This document shows, in pieces, positions 9,201-13,828 of a stretch of 16,253 bases of DNA. Under the pieces are notes generated by a model that made no database searches, was not told where the DNA came from, and worked only from the letters and a program-made list of their open reading frames with translations. Made by a program: the position numbers and the translations under genes. Every line of letters begins with the position of its first letter. The first letter of the stretch is position 1. This DNA comes from JAICUY01 sp035708065 (GTDB taxonomy: Bacteria > Chloroflexota > Limnocylindria > QHBO01): positions 1 through 16,253 of the forward strand of contig DASSTC010000072.1 in the NCBI GenBank assembly GCA_035708065.1. Direction: 5' to 3'.

Positions 9201-9836
9201 GACATAGACCGATCCGGGCGGTGCCGCCGACTGGAGCCGCGAGGCGGTGTTCACCAGGTCGCCGCTGACGATGCCCTGGTTCGTAGCGCCGAACGTGACC
9301 GCTGCCTCGCCGGTGAGGACGCCGGCCCTGGCGCGTGCGGGGCTGCGTTCGTCGAGCGCGGGCACGGCGCCGACGAGGTCGAGGGCGGCACGCACCGCGC
9401 GTTCCGCGTCGTCCTCGTGAGCCGTCGGTGCGCCCCACACGGCCATCACGGCGTCGCCGATGAACTTCTCGACCGTGCCGCCGTAGCGCTCGATGATCGT
9501 CCGCGCCGTGTCGAAATAGCGGCCCAGGAAGTCGCGCGTGTCCTCGGCGTCGCGCTCCTCCGAGGCCGTCGTGAACCCGACGAGGTCAACGAACAGGACG
9601 GAGACGAGGCGGCGCTCGGTGGCCGACGTCGCGGCGGTCGCGGCGGTGGTCGCGGTTGCCTCGTCGCCGCCTGGCGCGGCGTTGCGGCGCAGATCGAGCC
9701 CGCACTCGCCGCAGAACTTCATGCCGGCCGCGTTGGCGGTCCCGCAGCGCGGGCAGGCGGTGGCCAGCGCGGTTCCGCATTCGCCGCAGAACTTGCGGCC
9801 AGCCTCGTTCTCGGTCCCGCAGGTCGGGCACTTCAC
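6285..9836 (-). CDS. Double zinc-ribbon / class III adenylate cyclase-like / AAA ATPase / TPR regulatory protein (paralogue B)
   Basis: 1183 aa, the same length and domain order as the downstream paralogue. Zinc ribbons use C3/C6/C17/C20 and C28/C31/C42/C45, followed by a Thr/Ala-rich linker (56-73). The cyclase domain (74-250) keeps D84, D128, K124, D193, N196 and R200, so an active ATP-specific cyclase is predicted. The ATPase has FVGRDEEL at 266-273, Walker A GQGGIGKS at 296-303 and Walker B FEDVQWAD at 421-428. The C-terminal half is TPR-like and much more diverged from paralogue A than the catalytic part. The frame is open another 165 codons upstream, but I reject that: GTG 9836 starts directly at the zinc ribbon, as in the paralogue, and a TTCACA-17-TACAGT promoter ends 7 nt before it, so a leaderless mRNA is likely. 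The sensed signal is unknown. Confidence 0.93.
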   Translation of the reverse strand: MKCPTCGTENEAGRKFCGECGTALATACPRCGTANAAGMKFCGECGLDLRRNAAPGGDEATATTAATAATSATERRLVSVLFVDLVGFTTASEERDAEDTRDFLGRYFDTARTIIERYGGTVEKFIGDAVMAVWGAPTAHEDDAERAVRAALDLVGAVPALDERSPARARAGVLTGEAAVTFGATNQGIVSGDLVNTASRLQSAAPPGSVYVGEGTYRAAAKAIGFEPVGELELKGKAAPVQAWRAISVTSLRGGERRSESLEPPFVGRDEELRLLKDLFHATEREHKARLVSVVGQGGIGKSRLAWELEKYLDGLVDTIFWHTGRSPAYGEGISYWALAEMVRERTGIAESDDEAASLAKLRQTLAELLPDAAERAWVEARLAGLLALGPMPSGSREELFAAWRVPFERLAEQGPTVLVFEDVQWADQGLLDFIEALLDNARNLPIFVVTLARPELFDSRPGWGSGVRSASTMQLEPLPADEVAAMIRGLVPRIPQDALAAIISRSEGIPLYAVETVRMLIDLGQLRRTSDGEHWELTGKVRDLAVPETLQALIASRLDALEPADRTLLQQAAVLGQSFTLPALAGVSGDSEEAVGERLAALVRRDLLLHETNPRSPERGQYQFVQGIVREVAHGLLSRADRRALHLAAARHFESLGDEELAGILASHYMAAHTATAAGPEADALAAQARIALRAAADRSVELHAWDAAIKHLEQAIEITTDPAELAVLEERAAQAAIPPNRYDLAAEHAMAAVARHRATGDRLGELRGQALRAEVEMSQHGDRTAIPILREALDAAADLPPSVEHGRAAAQLSRALMLQGAGSESIEHADRVLSSPVAAADEDLVLETLISKGAALQMVGRLAEADVVLRGAIEVADRGAKPNARMRARNNLLSIAVVDIRASLAIAAEGYDIAKRLGARGWQDQFSGVLLATSFEAGDIDAWLDEVGAHMAEATDFFRRWYLMETANRAALRGSIDEARSLIGEVTDLLGTSSQASEAAAGSAGLVEFLAGDYGAAIERFEPTWRGEQGSWTISWGVAAALMRGDVAVLHAIAALVPESQIAGRIVTCVEAAISAGLLALGEARLDRPGVPEDLRGSVIAVLAVADEIGVLLWRAVMAIILGSLAAGRFPEADAVADEGVQFLLARGAGALAERLRHEAGSLRTARGVAHRTAAADAVTQ

Positions 9837-9843
9837 GCGGCGC

Positions 9844-9872
9844 ACTGTACGCCGCGCGCGTTTCGGTGTGAA
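9844..9872 (-). promoter_or_regulatory. Leaderless promoter TTCACA-17-TACAGT for paralogue B
   Basis: On the minus strand a -35 box TTCACA (9872-9867, 5 of 6 matches to TTGACA) and a -10 box TACAGT (9849-9844) are separated by 17 bp. The -10 is followed by 7 nt and the GTG at 9836. No Shine-Dalgarno is present. This is the best-formed of the leaderless-type promoters in the window. Confidence 0.65.
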
Positions 9873-9891
9873 CCCGCGGGTCTCGCCAGGC

Positions 9892-9930
9892 CTCCGCCGA
9901 CACGCCACGGGAGGCGCCGTGTCGGCGGGG
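9892..9930. terminator. Long GC-rich hairpin between DinB-like gene and paralogue B
   Basis: The arms CCGCCGACACG (9894-9904) and CGTGTCGGCGG (9918-9928) are perfect inverted repeats of 11 bp. Adding a G-T wobble and one more C-G pair extends the stem to 9892-9930, with a 13-nt loop. It lies about 100 bp past the DinB-like gene's stop and about 20 bp upstream of the -35 box of paralogue B. There is no T-tract on either strand, so it may be a Rho-assisted terminator, an insulator, or an operator of the cyclase promoter. Confidence 0.4.
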
Positions 9931-10002
9931 TCGCGGTGGGCCGGTCGCCTCCGGGTTCCGGCTCCGCGTGGGCAGCAACTAACGGCGACGCAGACGCGTG
10001 AA

Positions 10003-10021
10003 TCGGCCGCTTCTTGGCCGA
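10003..10021. terminator. Small hairpin just past the DinB-like gene
   Basis: TCGGCC and GGCCGA (6 bp, 7-nt loop) lie 13 bp downstream of the stop at 10034 on the minus strand. There is no T-run, so this is only a weak terminator candidate. Confidence 0.25.
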
Positions 10022-10033
10022 GACGATGGGCTG

Positions 10034-10495
10034 CTAGCTCCGCCTCTCCAGCTCGGCGACCCACTCCTCGAGCCGCGGCACGTGCTCCTCGAGATGCTCC
10101 GGCCCGGCTTTGTGGACCCAGAACCTCGCCGCCGGCGTGATCTCGGGCAGCTCGGCCCACGCGTTCAGCAGCTCCCGCCGGCCGGCCTCCGCCTGGACGT
10201 GCACCACTTCCCACGGAATGTCGTGCATCGCGGCCAGATATCGCGCGTTCTCCGCATCGATGTCGATCTCGCCCTCGCGATACGTGCCGGCCGCGATCTG
10301 GCGCAGCATTGCCGCGCCGGCCGCCATCCACGTTCCGAGGTGCGCGACGGCATCCTTCGCCGTCCAGCCTTCCTCGAAGTAGCCCGCGACATCGGCCATC
10401 TCGGGCGTGATGCGATTGATGACCCGGTGCAGCCGCTGCCAGGCCTCGGCCTCACCGGGCAGCTCGCGCGTATCGGTCACGGCCTCGTCGTTCAC
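10034..10495 (-). CDS. DinB / maleylpyruvate isomerase N-terminal-like protein
   Basis: A 153-aa soluble all-helical protein. The features are those of the DinB/MDMPI-N superfamily: EEGWTAKDAVAHLGTW with H52 after the first helix, and GPEHLEEHVPRLEEW with H134 and H138 near the end. These three histidines would form the divalent-metal site. Some relatives use low-molecular-weight thiols such as mycothiol or bacillithiol in isomerase or transferase reactions, but many have no known substrate and I assign none. The frame runs upstream to 10927, but that extension crosses the IS end and has unlikely composition. GTG 10495 is preferred because a TATCAT box ends 6 nt before it, giving a leaderless start. 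The gene precedes the two cyclase paralogues on the same strand. Confidence 0.82.
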   Translation of the reverse strand: MNDEAVTDTRELPGEAEAWQRLHRVINRITPEMADVAGYFEEGWTAKDAVAHLGTWMAAGAAMLRQIAAGTYREGEIDIDAENARYLAAMHDIPWEVVHVQAEAGRRELLNAWAELPEITPAARFWVHKAGPEHLEEHVPRLEEWVAELERRS

Positions 10496-10501
10496 CCGGC
10501 G

Positions 10502-10507
10502 ATGATA
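10502..10507 (-). promoter_or_regulatory. Leaderless-type -10 box TATCAT for the DinB-like gene
   Basis: TATCAT matches TATAAT at 5 of 6 positions and is followed by 6 nt and the GTG at 10495. There is no Shine-Dalgarno and no clear -35. It sits 89 bp from the IS end. Confidence 0.55.
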
Positions 10508-10593
10508 GTCGCTGGCGTGAACGACCTGCCTACCGGCGACGAGACGCGCCGCTGGGGACCGCCGTTCTCGGGCGCGCGCGGCGCACCCGCGGC

Positions 10594-10596
10594 TCA
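10594..10596. repeat. Target-site duplication TCA, left copy
   Basis: TCA directly precedes the left inverted repeat and recurs at 11858-11860 directly after the right one. A 3-bp TNA duplication is the usual product of IS1031-group (IS5 family) insertion. Confidence 0.7.
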
Positions 10597-10612
10597 GAGC
10601 CTGTGAATGAAA
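10597..10612 (+). repeat. IS left terminal inverted repeat
   Basis: GAGCCTGTGAATGAAA is identical to the complement of 11842-11857. With the neighbouring A of the target duplication the match extends to 17 bp. Confidence 0.85.
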
Positions 10613-10658
10613 ACGGGCGTCGCTTGCCTCTCGGCGCAGGTTGATCAAGGATCGAAGG

Positions 10659-10991
10659 GTGATCACCCCGAGACGCCAGTTCCACCTGGGCATCAGGGCA
10701 CTGCCGTGGATCCTTGCCCTGGCCGGAGTCCTGATACCACTGATCGGGAGCGGCTTCGCGCTCTGGCCGTTCGCGGTAGGTTGGCTGATCGTGTTGGCGC
10801 TCGCGTGGGCAGTCGGGCGGTCGATGTTGCCGACACGCACGCATCGCATCGCGGCGGCGGTGATCGCCATTCCCGTGCTCCTGCTCCTTGCCTGGGAAGG
10901 CGGCTGGTGGATGGTGCCGGCCGACATCGCCTGGTTGGCCGTCTCGGTTGCTGAGCGGCCGGACCAACAGCGAGCCGATACCGCGTCCTAA
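10659..10991 (+). CDS. Small multi-helix membrane protein, apparent IS passenger
   Basis: A 110-aa protein starting at GTG 10659 (AAGG about 8 nt upstream); an in-frame TTG at 10641 would add 6 residues. It is basic at the N-terminus. It then has hydrophobic segments at about 14-29 (ILALAGVLIPLIGSGFA), 31-50 (LWPFAVGWLIVLALAWAVG) and 61-82 (IAAAVIAIPVLLLLAW), with a weaker fourth around 86-98 and a polar acidic tail. Codon third positions are GC-rich like real genes here. I do not recognise the family. It lies wholly inside the IS, convergent with the transposase and 1 bp from its stop, so it would move with the element. It could be a host fragment captured between the ends, or a chance open frame. 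Confidence 0.55.
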   Translation: MITPRRQFHLGIRALPWILALAGVLIPLIGSGFALWPFAVGWLIVLALAWAVGRSMLPTRTHRIAAAVIAIPVLLLLAWEGGWWMVPADIAWLAVSVAERPDQQRADTAS

Positions 10992-10992
10992 A

Positions 10993-11775
10993 TCAAGGCG
11001 GGATCGCGCGCAGTCGGGTGAAGAGGTAGCCGACCGAGGCGACCTCCAGCCAGGCGCGGGCACTGGCCTCGGTGCCCTCGTAGCATCGGGAGAGTCGCCG
11101 CCAACGGCCGAGGTGCGCGAAGGCGTGCTCGACCTTGTAGAGCGGGAACATCGGAGTGAAGGCCTTGGTGCCCTTGGGTGGCGTTTTGATGTCGAGGTTG
11201 AGCTGGCGGCGGGCAGCGAGCTTGGCCAGACCGCGATAGCCGCGGTCAGCGACGATGCCGGCCAGGTTGGGGAAGTCGGCCAGGTGATCAGCAAGCAGCT
11301 CGCGGCCGACGCTCACGTCGTGCGGCTTGGCCGGATCGACCCGCACCGCCAGTGGCAGGCCCAAGATCTCGACCAGGATGCTGCGCTTGGTGCCGAAGGT
11401 GCGACCACCTCGGCCGCCGGCGCTGTGGAAGGTCGGTCCGCCACGGCCACCGCGCACGGTCTGGGCGTCGATCATCACCATCGTCGGCTCAACGTGCGGC
11501 CGCTTCTTCTCGCGGATCTTCCGCGCCAGCCGGGTCATGGCCTTGGCCCAGACGCCGTTTTCGCGCCATCGCCGCCACTGCTGCCAGACGGCCTCCCAGG
11601 GCGGATACCGCGCGGGCAGGTAGCGCCACTGGCAGCCCGTCCGGGCCAGGAACAAGATCGCATCGACCATCTCGCGGCGGTCGTAGCGCGCCGGGACGCC
11701 GCGCCGCCCCTGCGGGTCGAAGAGGTCCTTGACGAGATCCCACTCGTCATTGGTCAGCTCGATCATTGCCCCCAT
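10993..11775 (-). CDS. IS5-family transposase (DDE, IS1031-like)
   Basis: A 260-aa single-frame transposase. The N-terminal DUF4096-type helix-turn-helix region (about 5-75: LTNDEWDLVKDLF, RRGVPARYDRREMVDAILFL, GCQWRYLPARYPPW) leads into the catalytic DDE_Tnp_1 domain. The predicted triad is D103 in MVMIDAQTV, D177 in GIVADRGYRG, and E216 in KVEHAFAHLGRWRRL. The protein is full length with no internal stop, so the element may be active. The start at ATG 11775 has no clear Shine-Dalgarno; ATG 11766 (residue 4) is an alternative. It catalyses cut-and-paste movement of DNA bounded by the 16-bp repeats. Confidence 0.93.
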   Translation of the reverse strand: MGAMIELTNDEWDLVKDLFDPQGRRGVPARYDRREMVDAILFLARTGCQWRYLPARYPPWEAVWQQWRRWRENGVWAKAMTRLARKIREKKRPHVEPTMVMIDAQTVRGGRGGPTFHSAGGRGGRTFGTKRSILVEILGLPLAVRVDPAKPHDVSVGRELLADHLADFPNLAGIVADRGYRGLAKLAARRQLNLDIKTPPKGTKAFTPMFPLYKVEHAFAHLGRWRRLSRCYEGTEASARAWLEVASVGYLFTRLRAIPP

Positions 11776-11813
11776 GAACGGGAGCGTGAAGCTCGATTGC
11801 GACAGGTTCTATG

Positions 11814-11835
11814 GCACGAACGGGCTACTTCGTGC
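11814..11835. promoter_or_regulatory. Hairpin in IS right end upstream of the transposase
   Basis: The arms GCACGAA (11814-11820) and TTCGTGC (11829-11835) pair over 7 bp with an 8-nt loop, between the right inverted repeat and the transposase start. Such structures in other IS elements dampen read-through expression from outside promoters; that role is inferred here. Confidence 0.35.
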
Positions 11836-11841
11836 GAGAAA

Positions 11842-11857
11842 TTTCATTCACAGGCTC
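11842..11857 (-). repeat. IS right terminal inverted repeat
   Basis: The complement of GAGCCTGTGAATGAAA; perfect 16-bp match to the left end. Confidence 0.85.
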
Positions 11858-11860
11858 TCA
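11858..11860. repeat. Target-site duplication TCA, right copy (is also the TGA stop of the 93-aa gene)
   Basis: The second copy of the 3-bp target. Read on the minus strand it is TGA, the stop codon of the gene at 11858-12139. Confidence 0.7.
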
Positions 11861-12139
11861 GTCGTTGCGACGGCGAAACTGGGGCTCGACGGATGCGGCC
11901 TCGAAGGTTGCGCCGTCGGCCTCGGATCCCCAGACGCAGATGCGATCGCCCGATCGCGCGTATGGCTCCCCGGTGGGTCCGATGAGCACCGCGTCGGGCT
12001 CGAACCGAACTTCCCAGCCTTCCGGATACCGGACGGTATGGCGTTGACCCTCGGCATCGGTCAACCATGTGGAACCCCCCTCGAAATCAGCGTCACCCCC
12101 GAATGCGCCGCAGAGTGTGCGGCCTGGGCTCGACTGCAT
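11858..12139 (-). CDS. Small protein of unknown function with a Trp/Asp-rich beta-type domain
   Basis: A 93-aa protein from ATG 12139, with GAGGAG 4 nt upstream. The first 20 residues are Gly/Ser-rich with one Cys (C10). Residues 23-72 look like alternating beta strands: STWLTDAEGQRHTVRYPEGW, then VRFEPDAVLIGPTGEPYARS, then GDRICVWG. The pattern recalls small domains found in secreted proteins and lipoproteins of high-GC bacteria, but I cannot name a family. No signal peptide is encoded in this ORF, yet an ORF encoding almost only a signal peptide lies 89 bp upstream in another frame. It could be the second gene of a small operon or the detached C-terminus of a decayed secreted protein. The IS inserted exactly at its TGA stop without changing the protein. 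Confidence 0.6.
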   Translation of the reverse strand: MQSSPGRTLCGAFGGDADFEGGSTWLTDAEGQRHTVRYPEGWEVRFEPDAVLIGPTGEPYARSGDRICVWGSEADGATFEAASVEPQFRRRND

Positions 12140-12228
12140 CGGGCTCCTCTGTGGTGTTGAAGTCGTTCCGAGCGGGCACTCAATGTCAGAACGAATGGGT
12201 TACCGAAGCCGGAGTTCTCGATTCCTTT

Positions 12229-12351
12229 CTACGGCCACTGGCCCTGGCCACTACTCGCCAGCGCGAGCGCAGCGGTGAGAACGGTCGTCAGCGCGGCGAG
12301 GGCGGCCGCCGTGAGGACGGAGAGAGAGCGTCGCAGGTTCCGTTGTCGCAT
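12229..12351 (-). CDS. 40-aa secreted micro-protein: signal peptide plus short C-terminal peptide (candidate pro-peptide)
   Basis: An ATG at 12351 with the strong Shine-Dalgarno GGAGGAGG 6 nt upstream opens a 40-codon frame ending in TAG at 12231-12229. The n-region MRQRNLRRS carries five Arg-type charges and residues 10-32 are an unbroken Leu/Ala/Val/Thr core. ALA at 30-32 forms an Ala-X-Ala signal peptidase I site. Only SSGQGQWP (33-40) would remain after cleavage. A matching promoter (TTGATA-18-TACGCT) lies upstream, so this small frame has its own full expression signals. It is divergent from an XRE-TPR regulator, the arrangement of RRNPP receptor/pro-peptide pairs. The alternative is that it is the signal peptide of a secreted protein cut short by the TAG. 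Confidence 0.6.
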   Translation of the reverse strand: MRQRNLRRSLSVLTAAALAALTTVLTAALALASSGQGQWP

Positions 12352-12392
12352 GAAGGACCTCCTCCAGGCCCGCTCGGAACGCTGCGCGGCAT

Positions 12393-12422
12393 AGCGTAGC
12401 TGGATTCAAATAGCGGTATCAA
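12393..12422 (-). promoter_or_regulatory. Promoter TTGATA-18-TACGCT for the micro-protein gene
   Basis: On the minus strand TTGATA (12422-12417, 5 of 6 to TTGACA) is followed by 18 bp and TACGCT (12398-12393). The start codon is about 40 nt further, leaving room for the GGAGGAGG ribosome-binding site. A near-palindrome, ATAGCGGTAT (12410-12419), overlaps the -35/spacer boundary and could be an operator. Confidence 0.5.
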
Positions 12423-12476
12423 GTATTCCTAACAGGTCCGATTACGAAACGGCCGGGCCAATGCGCAACCGCGGGG

Positions 12477-12482
12477 TAAACT
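12477..12482 (+). promoter_or_regulatory. Leaderless-type -10 box TAAACT for the XRE-TPR regulator
   Basis: TAAACT (TANNNT) is followed by 7 nt and the ATG at 12490. There is no Shine-Dalgarno and no recognisable -35. Confidence 0.5.
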
Positions 12483-12489
12483 GCGCGAG

Positions 12490-13767
12490 ATGGCACCGTC
12501 CCGCGCCTCCACCAGGCCACGCGTCGATACGCCCGTCGCCCGCCGGCTGCGCGACCTCCGCACGCGCGCCGGGCTTACCCAGGCGCAGGTGGCGGCGGGT
12601 CGATATACCAGCGCTTACATCAGCGCGCTGGAGAACGGCTTGGTGCGTCCTTCGATGGCGGCGTTGACCCATATCGCCGCTCGACTGGACGTCGGCATCG
12701 ACGAGCTGGTTCGGGAACAGGGGGGGAGATGGGATCGGCTGGAGGCAGATCTGCAGCTGGCAGCCGGCAATTGGGACGTGGCGCTGGCGCGCTACGACAC
12801 GTTGCTCGACCGCGCCGCTTCGCAGCTGGATCGCGCCCTGATCCAGACGGGCAGAGCCGAGGCGCTGTGCCGCCTGAATCGAGCGCGCGAGGCAGTCACT
12901 GATGCCGCTGCAGCGTACGAGTCGCTCATGCGAGCCGGCGCATCAGTGCAGGCGGCGAGCGCCGGCTACTGGCTCGCATTCGCCAACTACCAGCTCGACA
13001 ACCTGGTCGAGTCGCGCGCCATCGCCCACCAGCTCCTCGCCGAAGTGCGCGCGGGGCTCGCAGTCCAGGACGACTTCAAGGTGCGGCTGTTGGTGGCACT
13101 CGGCCTGATCGAAAGCTGGGATGGCGAGCATCAGCGGGCGCTCGCATTTCTGGAGGAGGCCCGCGCGCTCACCGATGGCATGGACGACCACCGCCGCGCG
13201 CGCTTTCTCTTCACGCTCGCTCGAACCTTTGCGGAAAGCGGTGACCACGAGGCGGCGCTGCAGAACGGCATGCGCGCGCTCGCGCTGTTCGAAGCCATCC
13301 AGTCAACGGCAGAGGCCGGCGTGCTGCGCAATATCATGGCGCTGGCATACCTGCAGGCCGGAGACTCAGAGCGCGCTGGTCAGTTCGCCGACGACGCGCG
13401 GAACACGCTCGAGCGGCTCGACGATCGCCGCAACCTTGCGCATGTCGCCGAAACCCAGGCGCAGATCGCCCTGGCCACGAACGACCGCGCCGGCGTCCAC
13501 CGCTACGCGCTCGAAGCTCTCGATCTTGCACGCTCCACGAACGACGTCCAGGCCGAGGCCGGCGCGCTGCGGAGCCTGGCTCGCGAGCGGAGGACCGCGG
13601 ACCCCGAGGCGGCTGAAGGACGATATCGGCAAGCCGCGGACCTCCTGCGCCGATCCGGGCCGCGACGCCTCCTCCAGGAGCTGCTCCGCGAGTGGGCCGA
13701 GCTACTCACCGAGCAGGATCGTCATCAAGAGGCGGTCGAGCTGCTACGGGAGGCCCTGGACCGCTAG
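12490..13767 (+). CDS. HTH_XRE-TPR transcriptional regulator (RRNPP-like architecture)
   Basis: A 425-aa cytoplasmic protein. An XRE/Cro-CI helix-turn-helix spans about 16-74 (VARRLRDLRTRAGLTQAQVA, recognition helix around YTSAYISALENG at 39-50, then LDVGIDELV). From about residue 80 to the end the protein is all-helical, Ala/Leu-rich TPR-type repeat, with helix pairs at roughly 38-40 residue spacing (WDVALARYDTLLD, HQRALAFLEEARALTDGM, DHEAALQNGMRALALFEAI, DRHQEAVELLREALDR). The length and order (N-terminal HTH, C-terminal TPR) match NprR/PlcR/Rgg-type peptide receptors, although XRE-TPR proteins without peptide partners also occur. A leaderless-type promoter precedes ATG 12490. The 138-bp intergenic region is shared with the divergent 40-aa micro-protein gene. 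The ligand is unknown. Confidence 0.9.
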   Translation: MAPSRASTRPRVDTPVARRLRDLRTRAGLTQAQVAAGRYTSAYISALENGLVRPSMAALTHIAARLDVGIDELVREQGGRWDRLEADLQLAAGNWDVALARYDTLLDRAASQLDRALIQTGRAEALCRLNRAREAVTDAAAAYESLMRAGASVQAASAGYWLAFANYQLDNLVESRAIAHQLLAEVRAGLAVQDDFKVRLLVALGLIESWDGEHQRALAFLEEARALTDGMDDHRRARFLFTLARTFAESGDHEAALQNGMRALALFEAIQSTAEAGVLRNIMALAYLQAGDSERAGQFADDARNTLERLDDRRNLAHVAETQAQIALATNDRAGVHRYALEALDLARSTNDVQAEAGALRSLARERRTADPEAAEGRYRQAADLLRRSGPRRLLQELLREWAELLTEQDRHQEAVELLREALDR

Positions 13768-13773
13768 GCCGCG

Positions 13774-13788
13774 CGGATCACCGATCCG
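13774..13788 (+). terminator. Short hairpin just after the XRE-TPR gene
   Basis: CGGATC-ACC-GATCCG forms a 6-bp perfect stem with a 3-nt loop, 7 nt past the TAG stop. No T-run follows, so intrinsic termination is uncertain. It lies between two convergent genes. Confidence 0.35.
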
Positions 13789-13828
13789 ATGCAGCTGAGC
13801 CAGTCGGCAGTCCTCGGAATCGTTCCTC

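Larger units (their letters stand above)
10597..11857. mobile_element. Complete IS5-family (IS1031-like) insertion sequence with passenger gene
   Basis: A 1261-bp element is bounded by perfect 16-bp inverted repeats, GAGCCTGTGAATGAAA at 10597-10612 and its complement at 11842-11857, and flanked by TCA direct repeats. It contains an intact DDE transposase on the minus strand (10993-11775). Between the transposase stop and the left repeat lies a convergent small membrane-protein ORF (10659-10991), leaving only 1 bp between the two genes. IS1031-type elements are usually about 0.85-1.1 kb with a transposase only, so the extra roughly 350 bp is unusual. Perfect ends, the target duplication and an unbroken transposase suggest recent insertion. 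A hairpin (GCACGAA/TTCGTGC, 11814-11835) lies between the right repeat and the transposase start. Confidence 0.85.

Noticed and set aside
9837..10331. 165-codon N-terminal extension of cyclase paralogue B
   Set aside because: It overlaps the DinB-like gene in another frame, has Arg/Gly/Ala-rich shadow composition, and lies upstream of a well-formed promoter and a GTG that starts exactly at the zinc ribbon as in the paralogue.
10593..10596. CTCA (4 bp) instead of TCA as IS target duplication
   Set aside because: A CTCA duplication would make the inverted repeats end unevenly; TCA leaves two equal 16-bp ends and fits the TNA target of the IS1031 group.
11801..11810. Internal GACAGGTTCT resembling a second IS end
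   Set aside because: It resembles the terminal repeat over about 10 bp with mismatches but has no partner near the other side of the transposase, so a nested shorter IS is not supported.
10888..11985. 365-codon plus-strand frame across the IS
   Set aside because: It runs antisense to the transposase and through the IS right end; shadow frame.
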